DNA of 64,000 bases from Strongylocentrotus purpuratus (taxonomy: Eukaryota; Echinodermata; Echinoidea; Camarodonta; Strongylocentrotidae), in assembly GCF_000002235.5 (NCBI RefSeq), contig NW_022145612.1:14686809-14750808 (forward strand), read 5' to 3'. The notes beneath the pieces are model-generated. The model was not told where the DNA came from and made no database searches. It was given only the letters and a program-made list of their open reading frames with translations. A program made the position numbers and the translations under genes. Shown piece by piece: positions 44,101 to 55,242 of this stretch. Each line of letters opens with the position of its first letter. Position 1 is the stretch's first letter.

Positions 44101-47100
44101 CTATTAAAATAACATTTTTTGAATGTTTTTCAAAATGTTTAAAAAACATCTTACAAACAGTCGGCATGTAATGTTTTCGTGATATCATAAGAATGTTTTC
44201 CAAAAAAAAGAGAAACGTTTTTACAACATCTTTTAAATGTAATTGATATGATATAAAAAGAACATTTTAAGAATGTTGTTAAAATATTGTAATCCTTACA
44301 TTTAGACGTCTTACAAATGTCACAAAAAACATTTCAAAAATGTTTTTAACAAAACAATTAAAATAACATGTTTTTAATGTTTTTCAAAATGTTTAAAAAA
44401 CATCTTACATACAGTCCACATGTAATGTTTTCTTTATATCATACAAATGTTTTCAAAGAAGAAAAGAAACGTTTTTCTAACATCTTTAAAATGTCATTGA
44501 TATGATATAAGCAGAACATTTTAAGAATGTTGTTAAAATATTGTAATCTTTACATTAAGACGTTGTACAAATGTCACAAAAAACATTTAAAAAATGTTTT
44601 TAACAAAACTATTAAAATAACATTTTTTTGAATGTTTTTCAAAATGTTTAAAAAACATCTTACAAACAGTCCACATGTAATGTTTTCCTGATATCATAAG
44701 AATGTTTTCAAAAAAGAAGAGAAACGTTTTTAGAACATCTTTTAATGTAATTGATATGATATAAAAAGAACATTTTAAGAATGTTGTTAAAATATTGTAA
44801 TCCTTACATTAAGACGTTGTACAAATGTCAAAAAAAAACATTTCAAAAACGTTATAAACAAAACAATTAAAATAACATTTTTGAATGTTTTTCAAAATGT
44901 TTAAAAAACATCTTACAAACAGTCCACATGTAATGATTTCGTGATATCATAATAATGTTTTCAAAAAAGAAGAGAAACGTTTTTACAACATCTTTTAAAT
45001 GTAATTGATTTGATATAAAAAGAACATTTTAAGAATGTTGTTAAAATATTGTAATCCTTACATTAAGACGTTGTACAAATGTCACAAAAAACATTTAAAA
45101 AATGTTATAAACATAACAATTAAAATAACATTTTTTAACGTTTTTCAAAATGTTTAAAAAAGATCTTACAAACGGTCCAAATGAAATGTTTTCTTTATAT
45201 CATACAAATGTTTTCAAAGAAGAAAAGAAACGTTTTTCTAACATCCTTAGAATGTCATTGATATGATATAAGCAGAACATTTTAAGAATGTTGTTAAAGT
45301 TTTGTAATCCTTACATTAAGACGTTGTACAAATGTCACAAAAAACATTTAAAAAACGTTATAAACAAAACAATTAAAATAACATTTTTGAATGTTTTCAA
45401 AATGTTTAAAAAACATCTTACAAACGGTCCACATGAAATATTTTCTTTATATCATAGAAATGTTTTCAAAGAAGAAAAAAAAAACGTTTTTCTAACATCT
45501 TTAAAATGTCATTGATAAGATATAAGCAGAACATTTTAAGAATGTTGTTAAAATGTTGTTATCCTTAGATTAAGACGTTGTACAAATGTCACAAAAAACA
45601 ATTCAAAAACGTTCTTAACAAAACAAGTAAAATAACATTTTTTGAATGTTTTTCAAAAGGTTTAAAAAATATCTTACAAACAGTCCACATGTAATGTTTT
45701 CGTGATATCATAATAATGTTTTCAAAAAAGAAGAGAAACATTTTTACAACATCTTTTAAATGTTTTAAATATGATATAACAAAAACATTTTAAAAATGTT
45801 GTAAAAATATTGTAATCCTTACATTAAGACGTTGTACAAATATAAAAAAAAACATTTCAAAAACGTTATAAACAAAACAATTAAAATAACATTTTTTAAC
45901 GTTTTTCAAAATGTTTAAAAAAGATCTTACAAACGGTCCAAATGAAATGTTTTCTTTATATCATACAAATGTTTTCAAAGAAGAAAAGAAACGTTTTTCT
46001 AACATCCATAGAATGTCATTGATATGATATAACCAGAACATTTTAAGAACGTTGTTAAAATTTATTAATCCTCACATTAAGACGTTGTACAAATGTCACA
46101 AAAAACATTTAAAAAATGTTATAAACAAAACAATTAAAATAACATTTTTGAATGTTTTTCAAAATGTTTAAAAAACATCTTACAAACGGTCCACATGAAA
46201 TGTTTTCTTTATATCATACAAATGTTTTCAAAGAAGAAAAGAAACGTTTTTACAACATCTTTTAAATGCAATTAATATGATATATGCAGAACATTTTAAG
46301 AATGTTGTTAAAATGTTGTTATCCTTAGATTAAGACGTTGTACAAATGTCACAAAAAAACAATTCAAAAACGTTTTTAACAAAACAAATAAAATGACATT
46401 TTTTTAATGTTTTTCAAAAGGTTTAAAAAAGATCTTACAAACAGTCCACATGTAATGTTTTCGTGATATCATAATAATGTGTTCAAAAAAGAAGAGAAAC
46501 GTTTTTACAACATCTTTTAAATGTTATAAATATGATATAACAAAAATTTTTTTAAAATGTTGTAAAAATATTGTAATCCTTACATTAAGACGTTGTACAA
46601 ATATCACAAAAAAACATTTCAAAAACGTTTTTATCAAAACAATTTAAAATCATTTTGTTAACGTTTTTCACAATGTTTAAAAAATATCTTACAAACAGTC
46701 CACATGTAATGTTTTCGTGATATCATAATAACGTTTTCAAAGAAGAAGAGAAACGTTTTTACAACATCTTTTAAATGCAATTAATATGATATATGCAGAA
46801 CATTTTAAGAATGTTGTTAAAATGTTGTTATCCTTAGATTAAGACGTTGTACAAATGTCACAAAAAAACAATTCAAAAACGTTTTTAACAAAACAAATAA
46901 AATGACATTTTTTTAATGTTTTTCAAAAGGTTTAAAAAAACATCTTACGAACAGTCCACATGTAATGTTTTCCTGATATCATAAGAATGTTTTCAAAAAA
47001 GAAGAGAAACGTTTTTACAACATCTTTTAAATGTTATAAATATGATATAATAAAAACATTTTAAAAATGTTGTAAAAATATTGTAATCCTTACATTAAGA

Positions 47101-47560
47101 CGTTGTACAAATATCACAAAAAAACATTTCAAAAACGTTTTTATCAAAACAATTTAAAATCATTTTGTTAACGTTTTTCACAATGTTTAAAAAATATCTT
47201 ACAAACAGTCCACATGTAATGTTTTCGTGATATTATAATAACGTTTTCAAAGAAGAAGAGAAACGTTTTTACAACATCTTTTAAATGCAATTAATATGAT
47301 ATAAGCAGAACATTTTAAGAATGTTGTTAAAATGTTGTTATCCTTAGATTAAGACGTTGTACAAATGTCACAAAAAAAACAATTCAAAAACGTTTTTAAC
47401 AAAACAAATAAAATGACATTTTTTTAATGTTTTTCAATTTTTTTTTAAAAATTCATACAGTCTACATGTAATGTTTTCGTGATATCATAAGAATGTTTCA
47501 AGGAAGAAAAGAAACATTTTCGCCACATCTTTTTAATGTTATATACATACAATATAATAA
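41150..47560. repeat. AT-rich satellite array, ~254-bp unit, ~24-25 copies
   Basis: The landmark 'cagtccacatg' recurs at 41614, 41868, 42121, 42375, 42630, 42883, 43136, 43394, 43648 and onward to about 47455, a period of about 254 bp. Each unit contains 'gtgatatcataataatgttt', 'gaagagaaacg', 'ttgtaatccttacattaaga', 'cgttgtacaaatgtcac' and paired AACATTT/AAATGTT words that form short palindromes. Distally, variants with 'gcagaacattttaagaatg' recur at 46286, 46795 and 47305 (period about 510), a dimeric higher-order repeat. The first ~200 bp (from 'cacccagctaacacataacg') and the last ~120 bp are diverged edge units. No ORF exceeds 75 codons. Confidence 0.95.
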
Positions 47561-47923
47561 ATAATACGATATTTTTAAAACATCGTAATACTTAAACTTA
47601 AACAATGTACAGAAGCTATGAAATTTAGTTTCAAATTTGTTCTAAACATAGGCCTACTATTTTTGAACCAATGTAACAATGATAATTAAAGTAAAACAAT
47701 CAATAATAAAAACATCATGGGCGTTCGAGAATCAAAACGTTCACACCAAACATAACGAAAGTGAAAACAAATAAACATTTTGTTTGTTGTTGACTGTTGA
47801 CATAGTGTCCGTATTGACATTTTTCGTTCCCTAGCTCCCCCCCCCCCGAATCCGCAGTATTTTTCCCAGCCGCCCCTCCCCCACCCCCAGCCTTGTTTTA
47901 TTGACTTTTACGTGTAAATCGAC
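47561..47923. other. Unique-looking AT-rich flank of the satellite
   Basis: Nothing was recognised beyond C-rich stretches at 47837-47848 and 47875-47888. Confidence 0.4.
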
Positions 47924-48182
47924 TAAAACACACACATTTCTCAGTGAAATGAACAATTTTTCGTAACCTGGATATATAGCCTCCTACAGGGGCGGATACA
48001 CCCCCACCCCCCCCCCCCACCCCCGCTTATTCGCTGGCTGGCTAATTCGCCGCTAAATATTTTCTCAAGATTTGCGCCCCACCCTTTTTCCGCCGGCTGG
48101 ATCCGCCCCTGTAGGAGGATCGATATATATCCAGGTTTTTACGAAAAATTGTTTATTTCACTGTGAAATGTTGCGCGTTTTA
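47924..48182. repeat. Foldback element with a 'CAGGGGCGGAT' core
   Basis: The left arm 47935-47998 pairs with 48101-48170: 'ctcctacaggggcggata' against 'atccgcccctgtaggag', and 'gtgaaatgaacaatttttcg' against 'cgaaaaattgtttatttcac'. The ~100-bp loop holds a C run and 'gcttattcgctggctggcta', like the interior of the hAT MITE at 25616-26053. Another GGATCCGCGCCTG end lies at 48309-48321. Confidence 0.75.
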
Positions 48183-51100
48183 ATTGTTTCATGTGTTAAA
48201 GTAAATAAAGAATGTCAGAAGAATGCCTGGAGGGGACCCCATTTTCATTTTTTGTTTAAAACCATTTTTTTAAACCGGGCCTGTTAACCCCCCCCCCCCT
48301 CCCCCGTGGATCCGCGCCTGGTCTCCAATGCAACCTCTGTTCCGCAAAACAATTGTGGTTTTTGAGATATTCTTTTCATGGCTATATTTCTGGCATCTTT
48401 AATATTCCTATCTTTGTTCTTTCTTTAACCATTTTCATATTGTGTAATTTATTTCAGTTTCTTTAATACTTCTTCATAATATTGATGGGTTTTTGCGGGG
48501 GAGGGGATGGTCAGTCACTTACTGCATGTTTTTTTTTTTTATATGAGAAGGCATAAATAGGCACGATATTAAAAAAACGATCGTGTGCATTGCCACGTCT
48601 TTGACTTCTTGACAACATTAAATAAAGGGCTGAGTTCTTGCATGGAGGGGTCAGAAAGTTTGCAAAATGTGACGATAAAGAAACGTAATAAGTTACACTC
48701 TTTTAGGGACCCCTTCAAAACAATTCGACCTTAAACTGTTCAAAACCCAATTTTTTAGCCAGGAAATAATGTTGGCGATGGTTGCTCAATCATCCGACGT
48801 AACATGTTGTTTGTTTTGGGAACATTGAGTAGTAATTAAAAGAATTTCCAAAGATTAATATAGATTAATGTTTTTGTGTAAATACAAATAGGTTCAAAAA
48901 TCGGATTCGGACAATTTACTGGCCCTCCAAACTCAACTTTCCCTATAAGTATACTTATGTTGTAGAATTAAGATGTTTATAAAATCTGTCTGTCTTAATT
49001 TGAATTATCAGAAGAATTAGCTAAATCCTCTATTGTTTTAATAACCTTGAACTGATCCAATAAGATGGAATTGTAACAATTTGTTTCTCTAATTCTCCAA
49101 GAGTTTTAAATCATAATTGAATGACATCTAAAGAAACGAAGCTGTATACTGAAATACAAAAGTCTATACCACCCTTCAAGACCATGACAACAAAGCAATA
49201 TACCAGGCAAGTTAGTATACTTTCTTACAAAACTGACAAATTCGATTACAAAATTTATAATTTTAAAAAGGATTTTGATCGTTTAGTAGTATTATATTGA
49301 ATTTCCCACATTATTTTCAGTCATGATGTTGCAATGTTTAAAAAAAAATCTATTTCTTGCATGAATATAAATTATACAGATTATTATCATATTATTATTA
49401 TCAATATGCTATGGTGTCAGTATTCGCTTTTTATGGTTGATATTAGTTGTCTTTATGTTATTCTGAACTATTATATGTTATTCATTTGTGTATTCATGTA
49501 TTCGAATATGTTACTCAGAGATTGATTTTCAATAAAATGGCCTGTCGGAGGGTCACAAACTGAAGAAAAGAAGACTGGAACTCAAGTTAGGTTTGCTGCC
49601 ATCTGGTGGTAGAGAACGAAATGTTTGATTTCAATTTCAAATATCCCTGCCATTGATGTCAACTGTCAACTCTGCCATTTCGCCAGATATCATATATCTT
49701 CCTTTAAAACCCACAGTATGGGGAAAGGTTAGATTAACACCAGGAAAGAAGAATTGTAAGGGTATTCGAGGGCAATAATTTAACAAAGCGAGAAAGGACC
49801 GATGCAGTATTTACCAACCAAGCATAGCTCAGACTAGTACAAGTATGAGTACGAGTCCCACACATTAACTTATGTGTGGGAAAAAATAGATCTAGCTAGA
49901 TCTAGTCGGTCTGAAGACAATGCTGCACTGGATCTGGATCGCTAGCTGCATGCTGGAGGCTGCCGGCTGGAACTACTTTAAAGATCATCATTTTGTCAAG
50001 GAAGTGAGTAATAAATTTCTATACTAAATTTGTATAGATCTAGTAAATCTTACAGATAAATGGGCGCTAGCGCGCTACTCTAGATCTAGACCACACATTT
50101 CTAGGTCTAGGTAGGGAGGCCAATGCCCAAATCTAACTTTTTAATTACTAATTTGTTTATACTAAAACTAAGATTAAAAGAAAGCATTTACTTTCACTAA
50201 GAAAATCCACCCATCTGCCGACTCCAGAAGTTCCATCAAATAGGAGATATCCAGCTAGTTCCTATGAGGTTCCTTCTACGCCTTTCCGTACGTAAGAGCC
50301 TTGAAACAATTATATTTCATGTCGCAAAGTTACGTTCATAATTAGACAGGCCCGAGGGACAAAGTTCATGATGAAGTTTAAAACTTCGCGCGAAAGTGCA
50401 ATCACTCAACAGCGGCTAGCCTTGAATCGGTCGCACACGTACACACCTTCTTCTTCTTAGTTGATCCCACCACCGACACAGGCAAGCCCCGATGCAGGCT
50501 GAAGTCCAGCCATCAATGTGCGAACGATTACATCTTCTACTACTACGAGCCGAAGACGATGGTTCAAAAATGAAGAATAGAAATATATATAATTCATTGA
50601 TATTTACCTTAGATGTGCATTCCAATAATTTGATTTCCTCATGAGTATTCCTTATTATCAACGATCGAGAAGTTACGAGGTCCAATTAACATCCATCTTG
50701 CAGCGAACACAATCATAGCGCACATCCATGCATGCAACGTACCGTACGTGTACTAATATTTCTCTCACTCTCTCTCTCTCTCTCTCTCCCTTTCGCTATA
50801 CGTAACATACACACTCACTAACCATGTATCATACAACACACACCTTCAAATCATGGCTTTCATTTCAATTCTCAATTGGAGTATAGACTGCTCACGTAGA
50901 CTTTTTTTTTTACTGAAATATCTTTTTTAACACTTCTCATACATAATACTGCACGACACTCGTATCTAGTGCTGTGAGAATAAGGTACTAGGGTCTATAA
51001 ATAAGACTACGCTTTGCGCACGATCTGACCGGAGCTCAGATTATGTCGCAATACCCTTTATTTTTGGCGCGAACAATGACGTCACTGTTCACTGTTTTCC

Positions 51101-52245
51101 TTCTCATTTTGAGATGGATGTAGCTATAGGGCTCAAACCAACGCACGATTGACAGAAACATCGTACTCTATCTACTTTCGAATGTTCAGTTTGTAAAAAT
51201 CTGTATTTAAAAAGATATAATCTTTTTTATTTATATTTTCTAGTTGTTAGAAGTGGCAATTGTGAACATCTGAAATGTTGATCTCTATCAAAAGTTCTTT
51301 ACTCAAAACGGATCCCATATTTTTAGGGTCTACCTTCTGCCAATGAGAAGGTTTTTAGTGAGCAAACCTCTACGCCCTCTAGGATTTTCTTAGTCGGTGG
51401 TGCGAGTGCGTCAAGGTCGTCTGCAACCACAATTATTGGATTAAAAAACGTCAAAATCTGCAAGATTGTCAACAAATGGTGAAAGACTGTTACAGATCCG
51501 TGATTATAGGTATGTTGTGAAATGTATAATTGTATTTTCTTTTCTTATTTTCTTCAATTTTTATTTTTACATCATTTTTTTCCCTTTGCTAATTTTTTGA
51601 AGTGGGCGACGAGCGCACAAATCGTAAGTGTAGAAGCCTTACGCCCGGGCATTGGCCTCCCTAGTCTAGGCTAGACAGCAATAACCATCTGATTTGGGTC
51701 ATTTCTTTAATAAAACTGACATTTGTTGTCATTCCCCAATACAGATGGCAACCCAGAGATCTCGTACCGTGGGGGTAGCTATAGCCAACAATGGCAGCTT
51801 TTTGTGTCAAAAAATTTTCTCCCCGATTTTCTTTATTTAGATCTAATTTTCTGATTTCTAAATCAGATGTAAATTAGGTCGGTATGTCATTTGTCCTAAT
51901 TACAGTTATCAAAATTTGATAACTTAATATTAAATGTATAATTTACGGACTTACTTATATGAATTATCCAATTTGTATTTCCGAACTGTGAAACGGTACG
52001 TTCATGCATTCGAAATATTACCCGGCGGCCGATATATTTCCGGGTCCACCTACCAAAACATAGCCAAATGGCCAATCAGAGCACTCGTTTCGTGGGAGTT
52101 CGTTGGTCAAGCTGGGCCGACTCGTACGTAGCTACGGTAGCTATTGGACGTTCGAAAAGAAAAAATGAATATTCATCAACTAAAACCAAGACGGATAATG
52201 TTGACGACGAGACTTTCTCGGATTAATCATTAATTTAGGATCTAA
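48183..52245. other. Intergenic DNA with sparse signals
   Basis: No supported gene. Noted: a perfect CT run at 50768-50788; CTAG/AGATCT-rich words at 49885-49905 and 50080-50115; a short open stretch 49919-50002 (MLHWIW... to a GTGAGT donor) that could be a first exon but has no homology I recognise; and at 52060-52150 three CCAAT-type boxes ('ggccaatcag', 'cgttggtc', 'ctattgg') within 100 bp, suggesting a promoter. Confidence 0.35.
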
Positions 52246-52501
52246 ATGAGCAAGCTATCGTAAGTCAAATAAGCTATATATATGTTATTTTTAATTAGAC
52301 TCTAAATTATTGTCATATTGCAGCATGTATGAGGATGTAAAGAGTGAAAATCTCGTTGCATATCTCATTCATCGCGGTCCGGTCGAACCGAACCATTTGT
52401 TCCATACAGTGCCTCACAGAAAGAGGTCCCCAGACTCCAGTCTCTATAATCGGAGGTCTAGTGGAGCCAGACGTAGTCTCAGTGGAACAACCGACGATTA
52501 G
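52246..52501 (+). CDS. Possible two-exon small ORF, 63 aa, unknown
   Basis: I do not recognise this protein. ATG at 52246 opens 14 nt up to a GTAAGT donor (52260); after an 'atattgcag' acceptor the frame continues from 52324 to a TAG at 52499-52501. The predicted product starts MSKLSMYEDVKSENLVAY and has a basic, Ser/Arg-rich C-terminal half. A CCAAT-box cluster lies 100-180 bp upstream. Against it: the intron would be only 64 bp, both strands are open here by chance, and the overlapping sequence is repeat-like. Low confidence. Confidence 0.15.
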
Positions 52502-52750
52502 AGAGACTGAAGCTTTCGGTCTAGGTCTAGGCCTACTTCTAGATTCTAGGTTAGGCCTAGATCTAGGCCCTATACACAGATACAATAATACAGGCCTAGA
52601 GTCTACTTTAACTCCGGGAAGCTCCAACACCGGCGCTGCAGGCGTCGGAGCTTCGGTTGGTTTTGTTGGTTTCTCGTGTGGGCTAGTATTTACTAAAACA
52701 GCCGATTGGGTGATATTATCATTAAATCTGCAAAGGGAGTATGGTAGCGC
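52502..52750. repeat. CTAGGCCTAG-word-rich stretch
   Basis: Repeated 'ctaggtctaggcctag' variants around 52518-52570. Open frames on both strands here are attributed to this simple composition. Confidence 0.5.
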
Positions 52751-53045
52751 GCCCAGTATTCGGTCTATTCCCAGTATTCGGTCAGACAGCCGTTTCAACA
52801 GCTGTAACAATTTAAAAAATAATTTATGAACCATGAAACTTGCACAAATCAGGCAGTTAAACAACTTTTCTTAACTCTCAAAATTAAATCAGATTTAGGG
52901 CCCCGGAAAGATCTCCAACTTAGCTCGAAATTGGTCAGTGTCGCACAACTTTCCGCACTTTCACGTTCTCTTAGCACATGCGCTAACATGCATAGCCATA
53001 TGTAGAAGTCTATTGCGAAACAACTACGTGTGCTGTCCAACCAAA
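52751..53045. repeat. Dispersed repeat, partner of 12430-12710
   Basis: Shares 'gccccggaaagatctccaac', 'ggtcagtgtcgcacaacttt' and 'acatgcataGccatatgtag' with the copy upstream of the zinc-finger gene, plus 'cagtattcggtc' twice at 52757-52786. Confidence 0.75.
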
Positions 53046-53480
53046 AAATTACTTTTTTTTTTACGAGGGCTCTTTTCAGATTTTCCCTTAAAAAAATAGC
53101 CCCCCTTAATTATTTTGCGGTGGCTATTTTGGAGCTCAGGGGGGCTTTTTTTTTTTAAAGGTTGTATTTCTTTTAAACGCGGTTTTACCTAATTAAATTC
53201 CAAGCAAAGGCAAATATAGATACAATTGTAGCGTACATATGTCATGTAGAGTATTGCAGACATCAGATACCCATGATTTATTCACTTTGTGTTAAACGTG
53301 TGGCTTTATGATTTACATATACATGTAACTAAAACTTGTCAAAAGGAGTGTTTTGTTTAACTGTTCGTTTTTCATATCCTTAGAAAATATTATCACTGAC
53401 ACGCGGGCTAGGAATTAATTTTTTTATGGGGGCTACTTTTCCCCATTGCCTAAAAAAAAACCAAGGGGCTACTTCCTTAA

Positions 53481-53857
53481 AGGGATCCGGTAACTTTGTC
53501 TCAGATTCTGAAACAAAATTCTGGATTTAGCTCATGATGCAATGATATTTATAAACCTGTAGGTCAGTCAGGAACCCCATGACTTTTACCAGCCGATCGC
53601 CTGTCTAATTATCAAGATATTTATGATTGGAATTAAAAATTTTGAAAACCGTTCGCCTGACGGTTTTCATAACACTACAGTCTATTGGGGAAAACGAGTA
53701 TGGTAAAACCGGTCACTCAAGGATTTTTACTTTTTGGAGGCACTTCTTGATCATTTTGAAGCGCGATTTTTGTAGGGCTTCAATATTACACCATATCACA
53801 GACACTAATAACATGTAGGGCCGTGTATCTTAGATTTAACAATGTTAAACGATCCCT
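53481..53857. mobile_element. TTAA-flanked MITE, 377 bp
   Basis: AGGGATCCGGTAACTTTG at the left and GTTAAACGATCCCT at the right are flanked by TTAA at 53477-53480 and 53858-53861. A second, inverted copy begins at 54320 and is interrupted by a hAT insertion. Confidence 0.7.
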
Positions 53858-55242
53858 TTAAAGCCGTATTGTAAGCTGTAACAATAAGTTGTGTTTTTCC
53901 TTAGCCATCATACTACTAGCAACCAAATTGGTAGGTAATATGTTATTTAGTCTTTTTTTCTGTCCCAAATTTAATTGTTATCATGGACAATGCAATCCCA
54001 TTAAAAAAAAATGTAGACCAACTCCCTTTAAAATTGTGTTATTTAGACCATTTATTCAGTCTACTTCTTCCCTAACTCCAGGGAGCACCAGAGCCTGCAT
54101 CGGAAATCGATTCAAACAGTGGGGAGGGGCACATTTTTTTCGAAATGTAAAGAAGTAGTAATTACATTTTGACTTACAACGTTTTTCGACTCCTCTGGGC
54201 ATCAGGACAACCACTTACCACTTATACACTGTAATTATAATTTGAAGACGTCTTTGAAAGGAAAAAAGACGATTCCTCGTCCTTACCCAATTTATCCCAC
54301 GTTGTGTATCGTTGATTAAAGGGATCGTTTAACAATGTTAAATCTGAGATGCATGGCCCTACGTGTTATCAGTGTCTGTGACATGGTGTTATATTCAGGG
54401 GCGTCTCTAGACCTTTTTCAGTGTCGGGGTGTAGAGGCCAACGATTACCGACAAAACTAGCCCCCAATTACCGACAAAATTAAATGTCCCAATATTTACA
54501 AATTTAAACATATATACCCGGGCCGAAGGCGTAATTGTATTTCCTAAGGACTATCTATAGTACTTGCGTATGCGCAAATGGTCATTTTCCTCTACGACAT
54601 AAATATACAAATTATTTCGTCAACTTAGTCAGCATCATAGCTATATATTTTAATGCAGGCGCGTAGCTAGGATCTTATTTTAGGGAGGGGCGGTAGTGAG
54701 CAAGCGATTCACTCAAAGCGCGCTCATTAGAGGGTGTGGGTGATAGGCCTCCCGCGCGAAGGGCAGAAGCTTAGACGTTTCCTTAAATTATTAGGAAAAG
54801 GAGACGATTTATTGTACCGTTCTCGACAGTTAATCCTTGTCTGAATGAACTTCCCCCCCTCTCGCGCGAAGCACGAAAGCTTTGGCGTTTCATTAAATTA
54901 TAAAAAGAAGACGATTTGCTGTACTGTTCTCGACTGTTAATCCTTATCTGAATTCATTTTCTCCCCCTCCCGCGCAAAGCGCGGTAAAGCTTTGACATTT
55001 CATTAAATGATGAGAAAAAGCAGACGATTGGGTGTACTGTACTCGACTCTTAATCCTTATCTGAATTCAGTTCCCCCCTCCCGCGAAGTTTTGGCGTGTC
55101 ATTAAATTATTAGAGAAAGTAGACGATTTGCTGTACCGTTCTCGACTGTTAATCCTTATCTGAATTCATTTTCTCCCCCTCCCGCGCAAAGCGAGGAAGC
55201 TTTGACGTTTCATTAAATTATGAGAAAAAGCAGACGATTGGG

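Noticed and set aside
41150..47560. CRISPR-like or other spaced repeat array
   Set aside because: Repeats are contiguous ~254-bp monomers without unique spacers in an animal genome; this is a satellite.
49919..50002. Possible first coding exon (ATG to a GTGAGT donor)
   Set aside because: Only 28 codons, no recognisable homology and no following exon could be identified.
50416..50685. 89-codon minus-strand frame rich in Cys and Arg
   Set aside because: No spacing typical of zinc-binding or disulfide families and no splice context; treated as chance.
52313..52864. 183-codon minus-strand frame overlapping a 161-codon + strand frame
   Set aside because: Both strands are open through CTAGGCCTAG-rich, partly repetitive sequence; no domain or codon signal in either.
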